DNA from: a bacterium
GTDB lineage: Bacteria; Patescibacteriota; Minisyncoccia; Minisyncoccales; JANBVM01
Assembly: GCA_030588745.1 (NCBI GenBank)
Contig: JAUUXB010000006.1
Location: 1 to 37,838, forward strand
Length of the DNA: 37,838 nt
Direction: 5' to 3'
A program made the position numbers and the translations under genes. This document shows, piece by piece, positions 23,825 through 32,938 of the stretch (the stretch's first letter is position 1; each line of letters opens with the position of its first letter). The notes beneath the pieces are model-generated. The model was not told the DNA's origin and searched no databases. It was given only the letters and a program-made list of their open reading frames with translations.

Positions 23825-25744
23825 ATGTATATGATTAGAAAAGGCAAACTATATTACCCAGACAAAGCCTTTAAAGACAAATCCTGGATTAATGACAAGT
23901 CAATTTATAAAAAAGCTGACAAAGACCCAGTAAAATTCTGGGAAGATTTAGCCAAAGAGATTGACTGGTTTAAAGAGCCAAAAAAAACATTTTCTCATTA
24001 TGCTCCATATTTTAAGTGGTTTGAAGGTGGGAAACTTAACATTACATATAATGCTTTAGATAAAAACCTTGAAACTAGAAAAAATAAGGTTGCTTTAATT
24101 TGGGAGCCAGAGCCATTAAATGAAGAACCAAGAATTCTAACTTATTATGAGCTGTATCTGGAAGTTAATAAGTTTGCCAATGCTTTAAAAAAATTAGGAG
24201 TTAAAAAAGGAGATAGAGTTGGAATTTACTTACCAATGATTCCTGAAGTTGTAATTGCAATGCTGGCATGCTCAAGAATTGGAGCAGTTCATATAGTTGT
24301 TTTTTCTGCTTTTTCTTCAACTGCTTTAAATATTAGATTATTAGATACTGAGACCAAGGTTTTGATTACTGCTGACGGGTATTTTAGAAGAGGAAAAGTT
24401 ATTGATTTGAAAAAAAACGCTGATAAAGCTTTAAAAAACACAAAAGTAAAAAAAGTGATAGTGGTTAAGCGCGCTAATAATAAGGTTGCTTTTAAGAAAG
24501 ACAGAGATTTGTGGTGGTATGAATTAGTTGAGAATGAAAAAGATGAGTGCAGTCCAGAGAAGATGAACAGTGAAGACACCCAGTTTATACTTTACACTTC
24601 AGGTTCAACTGGTCGTCCCAAAGGGTGCCTTCATGTTTGTGGCGGTTATACTGTTCAAGCTTATTTCACAGGTAAATGGATTTTTGATTTGCATGATGAA
24701 GATATTTTTTGGTCAACTGCGGATGTGGGCTGGATTACAGGACATACTTATACAGTTTATTCACCTTTATTAAATGGAGCTACTTTTTTAATGTTTGAAG
24801 GAGCTCCTAACTGGCCAAAGCCTGATAGATGGGCAGATATTATTGACAAGCATGGGGTAAATATTTTTTATACTGCCCCCACAGCCATAAGAATGTTTAA
24901 AAAACAATGCGGTAAGCTTTCCAGAACAAAATTCAAAACTTTAAGATTATTAGGTACAGTGGGAGAGCCAATTGATGAGCATTCTTGGAATTGGTTCTTT
25001 AGAAATGTTGGAAGAGAAAAGTGTCCTTTAGTTGATACTTGGTGGCAAACAGAAACAGGAGGGATCTTAATTAGTTCTTTGCCAGGCATTGGTCCATTTA
25101 AACCAGCTTACACAGGTCTTGCTTTTCCAGGATTTAAATTTGATATTTTAGACGATAAAGGTAAATCAGTAAAAACGAATGAAAAAGGAAATTTAGTTTT
25201 ACTTTCTCCTTTTGCTCCAGCATTACTTAGAATGGTGTATAAAAATCCTAAAAAATACAAAAAAACATACTGGAGTGATTATGGGGATAAAATTTATTTT
25301 ACTTCAGATGCTGCATATAAAGATAAAAATGGTTTAATCAGAATTGTTGGAAGGGTTGATGATGTAATTAAAGTGGCAGGCCATAGAGTTACAACAGGAG
25401 AGCTGGAAAATGTTTTATCCAAGCATGAACATGTTACAGAATGCGCTATTGTTGGTATTCCTGACAAAATAAAAGGAGAAGTGCCAATTGCCTTTATTGT
25501 TTCCAAAGGAAAAGTAACTGAGTCCAAGCTGGAAAAAGAATTAATTTTAGAAATCAGGGAAAAGATTGGTCCCGTTGCCCTTCCAAAAAGAATTTATTTG
25601 GTGAGTGATTTGCCAAAGACAAGAAGTGGAAAAATCATGAGAAGAATTTTCAAAAGATTATTTACAAAAGAACCATTGGGCGACCTTTCAACCTTAGCTA
25701 ATCCAGAAAGCGTAAAAGAGATTAAAAAAATAATTAAAAAATAA
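23825..25744 (+). CDS. acsA: acetyl-CoA synthetase, AMP-forming
   Basis: This enzyme activates acetate with ATP and CoA to acetyl-CoA, AMP and PPi. Motifs of the ANL superfamily are present: YTSGSTGRPKG, DVGWITGHTYTVYSPL, WWQTETGG (the Trp favours acetate), GRVDDVIKVAGHR (hinge) and TRSGKIMRR with the catalytic K603. About 639 residues, full length. ATGs at 23825 and 23831 are both in frame; a TAGAAT -10-like box at 23817-23822 would put the start near 23829, so the second ATG could be used on a nearly leaderless RNA. PEP synthase follows after 2 bp, linking acetate use to gluconeogenesis or AMP recycling. Confidence 0.94.
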   Translation: MYMIRKGKLYYPDKAFKDKSWINDKSIYKKADKDPVKFWEDLAKEIDWFKEPKKTFSHYAPYFKWFEGGKLNITYNALDKNLETRKNKVALIWEPEPLNEEPRILTYYELYLEVNKFANALKKLGVKKGDRVGIYLPMIPEVVIAMLACSRIGAVHIVVFSAFSSTALNIRLLDTETKVLITADGYFRRGKVIDLKKNADKALKNTKVKKVIVVKRANNKVAFKKDRDLWWYELVENEKDECSPEKMNSEDTQFILYTSGSTGRPKGCLHVCGGYTVQAYFTGKWIFDLHDEDIFWSTADVGWITGHTYTVYSPLLNGATFLMFEGAPNWPKPDRWADIIDKHGVNIFYTAPTAIRMFKKQCGKLSRTKFKTLRLLGTVGEPIDEHSWNWFFRNVGREKCPLVDTWWQTETGGILISSLPGIGPFKPAYTGLAFPGFKFDILDDKGKSVKTNEKGNLVLLSPFAPALLRMVYKNPKKYKKTYWSDYGDKIYFTSDAAYKDKNGLIRIVGRVDDVIKVAGHRVTTGELENVLSKHEHVTECAIVGIPDKIKGEVPIAFIVSKGKVTESKLEKELILEIREKIGPVALPKRIYLVSDLPKTRSGKIMRRIFKRLFTKEPLGDLSTLANPESVKEIKKIIKK

Positions 25745-25746
25745 CT

Positions 25747-28113
25747 ATGCCAAAATCAAAAAAACTAGCTCTCTGGCTTAAAGATATTTCAAACAAAGAC
25801 ACAAAACTGGTTGGTGGAAAAAATGCTTCTTTGGGTGAAATGTTTTCTAAACTTAGCAAAAAAGGAATAAACATTCCTGATGGATTTGCCTTAACTTCAA
25901 GCGCTTACTGGTATTTTTTAAAAGAAAATGGAATTGATAAAAAATTAAAAGAAATTTTTAAAAACTTTAATCCTAAAAGTTTAACAAGCTTGAAAAAAAC
26001 AGGAAAACAAGCTAGAACTGCAATTCTAAGAGGCAAGCTTCCAGAAAAATTAAAAGAAGAGGCAATTAAAAACTATGCGCTTTTGTCAAAAAAATACTCT
26101 GAAAAACAAAGTGATGTAGCAGTACGCTCATCAGCAACTGCAGAAGATTTGAAAACAGCAAGTTTTGCAGGGCAAATGGAAACTTATTTAAATATTAAAG
26201 GGGGAAAAGAACTGTTAGAAGCCATTAAAAAATGTATGGCTTCTTTGTTTACTGACCGTTCAATTTCCTACAGGGAAGAAAAAGGTTTTAATCATTTGAA
26301 AATTGCCCTGTCTGTTGGAATTCAAAAGATGATTAGGTCTGATTTAGCTTGTTCAGGAGTAATGTTTACAATTGATACAGAGTCTGGGTTTAAAGATGTG
26401 GTTTTGATTAATTCAATTTTTGGAATAGGTGAATTAATTGTTAAGGGAAAAATAACTCCTGATGAGTTTTATGTTTTTAAACCTACCTTTAAAAAGGGTT
26501 ATAAATCTATAATTGTTAGGAATCTAGGAAGAAAAACAAGAAAATATATTTACAACAAAGATAATGGTTTGAAAGAAGTTAAAGTTTCTTTAAAAGACCA
26601 GCAAAAATTTTCCTTAACCGACAAAGAGATTTTAACTTTAACTGATTGGGCCTGTAAAATTGAAGAGCACTATAATTTCCCACAAGATATTGAATGGGCG
26701 AAAGACGGCAAATCAAATAAGTTATTCATTGTTCAATCCAGACCAGAAACTGTTCACAGCGTTAAAAGTAAAAATGTTTACGAGGAATATAAAATTAAAA
26801 CTGACAAAAAACCAGTTCTAACTGGCATTGCTATTGGTAATAAAATAGGTCAGGGCAAAACAAAAGTTATTACTAATGTATCAAAAATAAATCAGTTTAA
26901 AAAAGGAGAAGTATTAATAACTAGAATGACTGATCCTGATTGGGTTCCTATTATGAGATTAGCTTCAGCAATTATTACTGATGAAGGTGGTAGAACTTGT
27001 CACTCAGCAATAATCAGCAGGGAGTTGGGCATTCCTTGTATTGTTGGAACAAAAAAAGCGACAAAGATTTTGAAAACAGGCCAGAATATAACTGTTGACT
27101 GTACAAAGGGCAGGGTATTTGAGGGAATAATTCCATTTAAAGTTAAAAAATATAATTTGAAAAAGATTCCAAAACTACCTGTCAGCATTAGTTTGAATTT
27201 AGGAGCACCTGAAATTGCTTTCAAAAGTTCATTTCTGCCAGTCGATGGAGTTGGTTTAGCAAGGGAAGAATTCATAATTGCTGAGAAAATTAGAATTCAT
27301 CCTTTAGCACTTTATCACTTTAATAAATTAAAAGATAAAAAAGTTAAAGCAAAAATTGAGAAATTAACTTTTGGTTACAAAGACAAAAAACAATACTTTA
27401 TTGATAAATTAGCTGAAGGAATATCCCAAATTGCAGCTGCATTTTATCCAAAAGATGTAATTGTTAGATTATCTGATTTTAAGACAAATGAATATGCAAG
27501 TTTAATAGGTGGAGCATTGTTTGAGCCAGAAGAGTCAAATCCAATGCTGGGTTGGAGGGGCGCTTCAAGGTATTATGATAAGGAATTTGAGCCAGCTTTT
27601 AAAATGGAGTGTCTGGCAATTAAAAAAGCCAGAGAAGTTTTTGGGCTAAAAAACATTTGGGCAATGGTTCCATTTTGCAGGACTCCAGAGGAAGGAAAGA
27701 AGGTACTAGAGTTAATGGCTAAAAGCAATCTTAAAAAAGGTAATGACGGGCTAAAGGTTATTGTAATGTGTGAGATTCCTTCAAATGTTATTTCAGCTGA
27801 TGAATTTTTAAAAATATTTGATGGTATGAGTATTGGCTCAAATGATTTAACTCAATTAGTTTTAGGAATGGACAGGGATAATGCTAAAATAGCATATATT
27901 GCTGATGAAAGAGATGAGTCAGTTAAAAAAATGATATCAGACGTGATAGGTAAGTGTAAAAAAAGAAAAAAATATGTTGGAATTTGCGGTGAGGGGCCAA
28001 GTTATTTTGTAGATTTTGCAAGGTTTTTGATAAAAGAAAAGATTGATGCAATTTCTTTAAATCCAGGCAGCGTAATAAAAACTATAATTAACCTTTCTAA
28101 AAAAGAAAAATAA
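25747..28113 (+). CDS. ppsA: phosphoenolpyruvate synthase
   Basis: This enzyme converts pyruvate + ATP to PEP + AMP + phosphate, and can run in reverse as an ATP source. The N-terminal ATP-grasp starts with LVGGKNASLGEM. The phosphohistidine is H419 in GGRTCHSAIISRELG, and the C-terminal PEP-binding barrel ends with C747 in GICGEGPS and ISLNPGSV. Length is 788 aa, normal. No pyruvate kinase is in the window, so this may be the PEP-pyruvate step in both directions. It sits in one tight run with acs, pfkB and fba (2-bp gaps or overlaps). Confidence 0.94.
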   Translation: MPKSKKLALWLKDISNKDTKLVGGKNASLGEMFSKLSKKGINIPDGFALTSSAYWYFLKENGIDKKLKEIFKNFNPKSLTSLKKTGKQARTAILRGKLPEKLKEEAIKNYALLSKKYSEKQSDVAVRSSATAEDLKTASFAGQMETYLNIKGGKELLEAIKKCMASLFTDRSISYREEKGFNHLKIALSVGIQKMIRSDLACSGVMFTIDTESGFKDVVLINSIFGIGELIVKGKITPDEFYVFKPTFKKGYKSIIVRNLGRKTRKYIYNKDNGLKEVKVSLKDQQKFSLTDKEILTLTDWACKIEEHYNFPQDIEWAKDGKSNKLFIVQSRPETVHSVKSKNVYEEYKIKTDKKPVLTGIAIGNKIGQGKTKVITNVSKINQFKKGEVLITRMTDPDWVPIMRLASAIITDEGGRTCHSAIISRELGIPCIVGTKKATKILKTGQNITVDCTKGRVFEGIIPFKVKKYNLKKIPKLPVSISLNLGAPEIAFKSSFLPVDGVGLAREEFIIAEKIRIHPLALYHFNKLKDKKVKAKIEKLTFGYKDKKQYFIDKLAEGISQIAAAFYPKDVIVRLSDFKTNEYASLIGGALFEPEESNPMLGWRGASRYYDKEFEPAFKMECLAIKKAREVFGLKNIWAMVPFCRTPEEGKKVLELMAKSNLKKGNDGLKVIVMCEIPSNVISADEFLKIFDGMSIGSNDLTQLVLGMDRDNAKIAYIADERDESVKKMISDVIGKCKKRKKYVGICGEGPSYFVDFARFLIKEKIDAISLNPGSVIKTIINLSKKEK

Positions 28114-28115
28114 TT

Positions 28116-29075
28116 ATGTTTGATGTTATAACTTTTGGTTCAGCTACACTAGATGTTTTTGTTAGTTATGAGAAAATAGGTGTTTCTTTAAAAAATAAAA
28201 GAAAGGGGATATTTTTACCTTTGGGTGAAAAGCTTGAAGGAGAAAAAATATTCTTTTATTCTGGAGGTGGAGGCACTAACTCAGCTGCTACTTTTGGCAA
28301 CCAGGGGCTAAAAACCGCTTTTTGTGGAATGATAGGCAATGATTTTGCCGGAAAAATTGTTTTAGAAGATTTAAAGAAATTTAATATTGACAAGAGATTT
28401 GTTTTTCAAACAGACAAAGAGTTAACAGGAATGTCTGTTATTTTCAGCGGTAAAAAAGGAAAAGTAATTCTGCCCTATAGGGGAGCATCAAGACTGTTAA
28501 CTGTTAAAGATATTCCCTTTAAAGATTTAAAAGCAAAATGGTTTTATTTAGCTTCTTTATCAGGAAAGTTAGTTAAAGATTTTTTAAAAATCATTGATTT
28601 TGCTAAAAAGAATAGAATTAAGACTGCTTTTAATCCAAGCAAATATCAACTGAAATCAGTTGATATTAAAAAAGCATTGAAAAAAGTGAATATTCTGATT
28701 CTTAATCAAGAAGAAGCAGGTTTTCTTACCAAAACCTCTTTCCAAAAAGAAAAAGCTGTTTTTAGAAAACTTGATAGATTAGTAGATGGCATTTGTATTA
28801 TGACAAAAGGAAAACAAGGAGTAGCAGTTTCTGACGGAAAATTTCTATACACTGCTCCTAGCTTTAGAGTAAAACTTGTTGACGAAACTGGAGCAGGAGA
28901 CTCATTTGGTTCTGGTTTTGTTGTTCAGTATATTAAAAATAACAACATAGTTTCAGCAATTCAATTTGCTATAGCTAATTCAACTGCTAACGTGAAAGAG
29001 TGGGGAGCAAAAGATGGAATTTTAAAAAAAGGACAGAAATGGAAAAAGGTTAAAGTAAAAAAACAAAAACTATGA
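28116..29075 (+). CDS. PfkB-family carbohydrate kinase
   Basis: This ribokinase-fold sugar kinase shows the N-terminal GSATLDVFV, the substrate-binding SGGGGTNSAATF and the C-terminal PfkB signature DETGAGDSFGSGF with the catalytic Asp. 319 aa. Substrate cannot be read from the sequence. The 4-bp overlap with class II aldolase makes fructose-6-phosphate (a 6-phosphofructokinase role) or another hexose phosphate plausible; a ribokinase or nucleoside kinase function is possible too. No PfkA-type enzyme is in the window. Confidence 0.85.
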   Translation: MFDVITFGSATLDVFVSYEKIGVSLKNKRKGIFLPLGEKLEGEKIFFYSGGGGTNSAATFGNQGLKTAFCGMIGNDFAGKIVLEDLKKFNIDKRFVFQTDKELTGMSVIFSGKKGKVILPYRGASRLLTVKDIPFKDLKAKWFYLASLSGKLVKDFLKIIDFAKKNRIKTAFNPSKYQLKSVDIKKALKKVNILILNQEEAGFLTKTSFQKEKAVFRKLDRLVDGICIMTKGKQGVAVSDGKFLYTAPSFRVKLVDETGAGDSFGSGFVVQYIKNNNIVSAIQFAIANSTANVKEWGAKDGILKKGQKWKKVKVKKQKL

Positions 29076-29932
29076 AAATTAAAGACTATCTTCAAAAAGC
29101 TAAAAAAGGGAATTGGGCTGTTGGCCAGTTTAATTTTTCAACACTAGAACAGCTTAAAGCCATAATCCAGGCTGTTGAAAAACTTAATTCACCTGTAATT
29201 TTAGGCACCTCTGAAGGAGAAAGCAGGTTTGTTGGTTTAAAACAAGCTGTGACTTTAGTTGATTCATATCGTCAAGATAAGAATCTTGCTCTTTTTTTAA
29301 ACCTTGACCACGGCAAATCATTTGATTATATTGAAAAAGCAATAGATGCTGGTTATGATGGAGTGCATTTTGATGGTTCAGGCTTTGATTTTGAAGAGAA
29401 TATTAGAACTTCAAAAAAGATTGTAGAGTATGCACATAAAAAAGGAGTTTTAGTTGAAGGTGAAATTAATCCTATATTGGGAACTTCCAGGGTTCTTGAA
29501 AAAATACCAGAAGCCAGTCAAAAAGATTTAACTGACCCCAAGCAAGCCTTTAGATTTATTAGAGAAACTAAGGTTGATAGCTTGGCAGTAAATATTGGAA
29601 GTTTTCATGGAATTGAAACCACTGGCAAAAGTCCTGTTATTGATTTTAATAGGTTAAAAGAAATAAAGGGGCAGACTTCTGATAAATTTCTTGTTCTTCA
29701 CGGTGGCTCAGGTATAGCTGACAAAGATATCAAAGAAGTTATTGCTCAAGGAATTGTGAAAATAAATGTTAATACTGAGCTAAGAATAGCTTATACCAAT
29801 GCCTTAAAGCAGGTACTGAAGAATAAGCCCTTGGAAACCACGCCATACAAGTTAATGCCAGAAGTTGTTAGTATAGTTTCTAAAATTGTTGAAGCAAAGA
29901 TTAAACTTTTTGGCTCTGACAACAAAACATGA
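29072..29932 (+). CDS. fba: class II fructose-bisphosphate aldolase
   Basis: This Zn-dependent enzyme splits or forms fructose-1,6-bisphosphate. LNLDHG holds the Zn/active-site residues, HFDGSG is the counterpart of the MIDGS motif, and VEGEINPI, SFHG, LHGGSGI and KINVNTELR follow in family order. 286 aa, the short class IIB-like form. ATGA-type overlaps with pfkB upstream and rplY downstream. A tagatose- or ketose-bisphosphate specificity cannot be excluded. Confidence 0.92.
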   Translation: MKIKDYLQKAKKGNWAVGQFNFSTLEQLKAIIQAVEKLNSPVILGTSEGESRFVGLKQAVTLVDSYRQDKNLALFLNLDHGKSFDYIEKAIDAGYDGVHFDGSGFDFEENIRTSKKIVEYAHKKGVLVEGEINPILGTSRVLEKIPEASQKDLTDPKQAFRFIRETKVDSLAVNIGSFHGIETTGKSPVIDFNRLKEIKGQTSDKFLVLHGGSGIADKDIKEVIAQGIVKINVNTELRIAYTNALKQVLKNKPLETTPYKLMPEVVSIVSKIVEAKIKLFGSDNKT

Positions 29933-30612
29933 TTAGTTTAAAAGCAAAACAAAGAAAAGAAAAGGATTCAATGAAATTAAGGGCACAAGGTAAAGCGCCC
30001 GCTGTTTTATATGGGCCCAAAACAAAGAACCTGAATTTAGAGGTTGACTTAAAAGAGTTTGATAAAGTATATAATGAAGCAGGGGAGAGCTCTTTAATTT
30101 CTCTTGATGTTGGTGGCCAAAAAGAAAAGTTTTTAGTTTTAATTCATGATATTCAGTTTGATGCTTTAACTGAAAAACCAATCCATATTGATTTTTATCA
30201 GCCCAACCTAAAAAAAGAAGTTGAATCAACTGTTCTATTGGTTATTGAAGGTGAGGCGCCAGTAATAAAAGAGTTTGGTGGCACTTTGGTTAAAAAGATT
30301 TCTGATATTAGGGTGAAAGCACTTCCTCAGGACCTTCCAAGAGAAATTAAGGTTGATATTTCAAACTTAAAAACCTTTGAAGATAATATTGTGGTTAAAG
30401 ACTTACCTGTTTCTTCCAAAGTTAAGATTTTAAAGGATCCTGAAGAAATAATAATTACTGTTTCTGCTCCTCAGAAAGTTGAAGAAGAACTAGAAAAGCC
30501 AATTGAAGAAAAAGAACCAGAAGTAGTAAAGAAAGAAAAAGAAGAGAAGGTAGAAGAAAAAGAAGAAGCTCCTGTGTCTGAAGAGCAGGGAAAAGAGAAA
30601 AAAGAAAAATAA
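29929..30612 (+). CDS. rplY: ribosomal protein bL25 (CTC form)
   Basis: This protein binds 5S rRNA in the large subunit. The N-terminal L25 domain (1-92) has the RAQGKAPAVLYG motif, and the second TL5/CTC beta domain covers about 93-180. An acidic, Glu/Lys-rich low-complexity tail fills residues 183-227. 227 aa, as in CTC-type homologues. It overlaps fba by 4 bp, an unusual place for a ribosomal gene, and leads into the transglycosylase gene 8 bp downstream. Confidence 0.92.
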   Translation: MISLKAKQRKEKDSMKLRAQGKAPAVLYGPKTKNLNLEVDLKEFDKVYNEAGESSLISLDVGGQKEKFLVLIHDIQFDALTEKPIHIDFYQPNLKKEVESTVLLVIEGEAPVIKEFGGTLVKKISDIRVKALPQDLPREIKVDISNLKTFEDNIVVKDLPVSSKVKILKDPEEIIITVSAPQKVEEELEKPIEEKEPEVVKKEKEEKVEEKEEAPVSEEQGKEKKEK

Positions 30613-30620
30613 TTACAAAA

Positions 30621-31976
30621 ATGTTGAGCAAGAAGTTTTTAAAAACACTATTATGTTTTGCTTTATTAGCAGGATTTGTTTTGCCTGTTTTTAATTACAT
30701 CAGCTATCAGGCTTCAGCTCAAAGCCCTCAAGAAGAAAGACAGGTCCTTGAACAGGAGTTAAGAGAACTAGAAGAGCAACTTTTACTTATTGAAAATGAT
30801 ATTGAAAAAACTGAAAAAGAGAGGAAAACTCTTCAAAATGATATTTATCTTTTAAGACGAAAAATTCAGAGCTTAAATGTTCAGATTCAGCAAAGCAATA
30901 CAATGATTCAGGATCTTACGCTCCAGATAGATGACACAGAAGGTTCAATTGAACAAACCTCGCTTAAAGTGGAGGAATCAAAAGACCGACTTTCTGCAAT
31001 TCTAAGGAAAATCAATCAGGAAGATGAAAAATCTATAATTGAGATTTTCCTTACAGAAGAGAATCTATCTGATTTTTTCGAAGACTTAATAGCTTTAGAA
31101 ACTTTAAATAATAATAGCCGTGAACTTTTAACAAGCATTAAGTCATTAAAATCCAGCCTTGAAGAGCAAAAGGAGTCTTTAGATGAAGAGAAGATGGACC
31201 TAGAAACAATAGTTAAGGTAAGGATGTTGCAAAGACAAGAAAGCAGTCAATTAAAAACTGAGCAGGAAAGTTATCTAAAATTAACTGAGGAGCAATATCA
31301 GGAACAATTAAAAGAAAAAGAAGAGACAGAGAAAAAAGCCAGTGAAATCAGGGCAAGGATATTTGAATTAATTGGTGTTCCTAAAGCGCCTACTTTTGGC
31401 GAGGCCTATGAAATTGCAAAATATGTGTCAGGTGTTACTGGTGTTAGACCTGCTTTAATTCTTGCTGTTTTAACTCAAGAATCAAATATTGGGAAAAATG
31501 TTGGCCAGTGTTATTTAACAGATACTACAACCGGAAGAGGTGTGAGAATAACTAGTGGAAAGAAAGAAATTAAAACAATGAATCCTACCAGAGATTTGCC
31601 ATATTTTCTTGAGATATGTCGAAAGCTTGGCCGCGATCCTTTGAACACTCCAGTGTCCTGCCCAATGAGTATTGGCTGGGGTGGAGCAATGGGACCAGCT
31701 CAGTTTATACCTGACACCTGGGGAAATCCTAAATATGGATATGGTCAAAAAGTAAAAGAAGTTACTGGCAAAGAAGCTGATCCATGGGATATTAGAGATG
31801 CATTTTTAGCATCTGGTCTTTATCTGAGAGATTTAGGAGCAAAAACTAATGAGTTTAGGGCTGTGATGAGGTATTTTTCAGGTTATCGTTGGTCAAAATG
31901 GGAAGAGTTCTACGGCAGGTCAGTTTTAGCTATTGCTGCTAATTATGAGAAAGATATTAAGGAGCTTGAGAACTAA
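30621..31976 (+). CDS. exported coiled-coil lytic transglycosylase
   Basis: This is a predicted wall-cutting enzyme. A signal peptide (1-33, cleavage probably after ASA) is followed by a long coiled coil of about 210 residues (36-250), rich in Glu/Gln/Leu, and a C-terminal transglycosylase domain of the SLT/MltB group. Catalytic E287 lies in LTQESNIGKN, with GGAMGPAQFIPDTW downstream and a terminal aromatic YFSGYRWSKWEEFYG. 451 aa. The coiled-coil-plus-hydrolase layout parallels EnvC and PcsB, which FtsEX activates at the septum, though here the enzyme is a glycan lyase. Its 3' end overlaps the convergent prfA by 20 bp. Confidence 0.85.
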   Translation: MLSKKFLKTLLCFALLAGFVLPVFNYISYQASAQSPQEERQVLEQELRELEEQLLLIENDIEKTEKERKTLQNDIYLLRRKIQSLNVQIQQSNTMIQDLTLQIDDTEGSIEQTSLKVEESKDRLSAILRKINQEDEKSIIEIFLTEENLSDFFEDLIALETLNNNSRELLTSIKSLKSSLEEQKESLDEEKMDLETIVKVRMLQRQESSQLKTEQESYLKLTEEQYQEQLKEKEETEKKASEIRARIFELIGVPKAPTFGEAYEIAKYVSGVTGVRPALILAVLTQESNIGKNVGQCYLTDTTTGRGVRITSGKKEIKTMNPTRDLPYFLEICRKLGRDPLNTPVSCPMSIGWGGAMGPAQFIPDTWGNPKYGYGQKVKEVTGKEADPWDIRDAFLASGLYLRDLGAKTNEFRAVMRYFSGYRWSKWEEFYGRSVLAIAANYEKDIKELEN

Positions 31977-32703
31977 TTTTAGATTCAAGTTTTTTTAAAG
32001 TTTTAAATACCCGGTCTAGTTTCCCTTCCATAATGTTAGCTAAATCGTGCCAGCTTTTTTTTATTCTATGATCAGTGATTCTGTTTTGAGGGAAATTATA
32101 TGTTCTTATCTTATCAGCTCTTCTTGCCCATTTTATCTGAGCTCTTCTTTCTTTTGATAACTTTTCAATGTTTTTTGATTCTTCTTCTTCTAAGACTTTA
32201 GCTTGAAGAATTGCAAGAGCATTTTCTTTGTTTTGAAGCTGGTTTCTTTCAGATTGGGAGGTAACAACAATACCTGTTGGCTGGTGAGTGATTCTGACAG
32301 CAGTTTCACGTTTATTAACATACTGGCCTCCTGGTCCTGATGCTCTGTAGTAATCAATCTTTAGTTCATCTGCTCTTACAGTTATTTCAGTTTTTTTTGG
32401 TTTTGGAAATACAGCAACAGAAACGGTTGAAGTGTGAATTCTTCCTGCTTTTTCTGTTTTAGGTATTCTTTGGACTCTGTGAACTCCGGCTTCATATTTC
32501 ATTTTATCAAAAACATCACCATTTTTTAATTCAAAAACAACCTGCTTGTATCCACCCAGTTCTGTGGGGTGTGAATCAAGAGTTTTCTGCTTCCAGTTTT
32601 TATTTTGAGCATAACGAGAATACATTTTTAATAAATCAGCAGCAAAAAGTGCTGCTTCTTTACCTCCTGCTCCTGCTCTGATTTCAACGATTACTGATGG
32701 CAT
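31957..32703 (-). CDS. prfA: peptide chain release factor 1 lacking N-terminal domain 1
   Basis: RF1 ends translation at UAG and UAA. The ATG at 32703 gives 248 residues, starting MPSVIVEIRAGAGGKEAALFA, which aligns near residue 110 of full RF1 (about 360). The PxT stop-recognition motif (HRVQRIPKTEKAGRIHTS), GGQ at 125-127 and the C-terminal RTYNFPQNRITDHR and MEGKLD are intact. Thus domains 2-4 are complete and domain 1 is absent. The reading frame extends upstream to 32856 only by running through rpmE out of frame; that stretch shows no RF1 similarity. The start is 1 bp after the rpmE stop (TGAAATG). It could be a specialised RF1-like protein, but PxT and GGQ argue for real RF1. Confidence 0.88.
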   Translation of the reverse strand: MPSVIVEIRAGAGGKEAALFAADLLKMYSRYAQNKNWKQKTLDSHPTELGGYKQVVFELKNGDVFDKMKYEAGVHRVQRIPKTEKAGRIHTSTVSVAVFPKPKKTEITVRADELKIDYYRASGPGGQYVNKRETAVRITHQPTGIVVTSQSERNQLQNKENALAILQAKVLEEEESKNIEKLSKERRAQIKWARRADKIRTYNFPQNRITDHRIKKSWHDLANIMEGKLDRVFKTLKKLESKISSQAP

Positions 32704-32704
32704 T

Positions 32705-32929
32705 TCACTTTTTTTTCTTAAACTTTTCTTTTTTTGCCAGTTTTTCCTTGAATTTCTGAACCTGGCCCATTGTGTCCAGTAGTTTTTCTTTTCCAGTATA
32801 AAAAGGATGACATTTTGAACAAATCTCAGTTTCAATGAATTCTTTTGTTGAACCAACGTTAAAAGTATTGCCGCAAGCGCATTTAACCTGAGCGTGCGGA
32901 TAATATTTTGGGTGAGTATCTTTTTTCAT
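32705..32929 (-). CDS. rpmE: ribosomal protein bL31, zinc-binding form
   Basis: This is a small ribosomal protein at the subunit interface. The 74 residues contain the C+ zinc site C17-x-C19 and C37-x2-C40, and the [10 protein letters not shown] opening and [11 protein letters not shown] are typical. The Lys-rich tail (KKEKFKKKK) is also usual. rpmE followed by prfA is a common bacterial gene pair, which supports naming the next gene prfA. It diverges from rpsB; the space between holds two palindromes. Confidence 0.94.
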   Translation of the reverse strand: MKKDTHPKYYPHAQVKCACGNTFNVGSTKEFIETEICSKCHPFYTGKEKLLDTMGQVQKFKEKLAKKEKFKKKK

Positions 32930-32938
32930 ATCTTATTA

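Noticed and set aside
32704-32856. 51-residue N-terminal extension of RF1
   Set aside because: This stretch is rpmE read in another frame. It has no RF1 domain-1 sequence, and the ATG at 32703 gives the first RF-like residue within a few codons.
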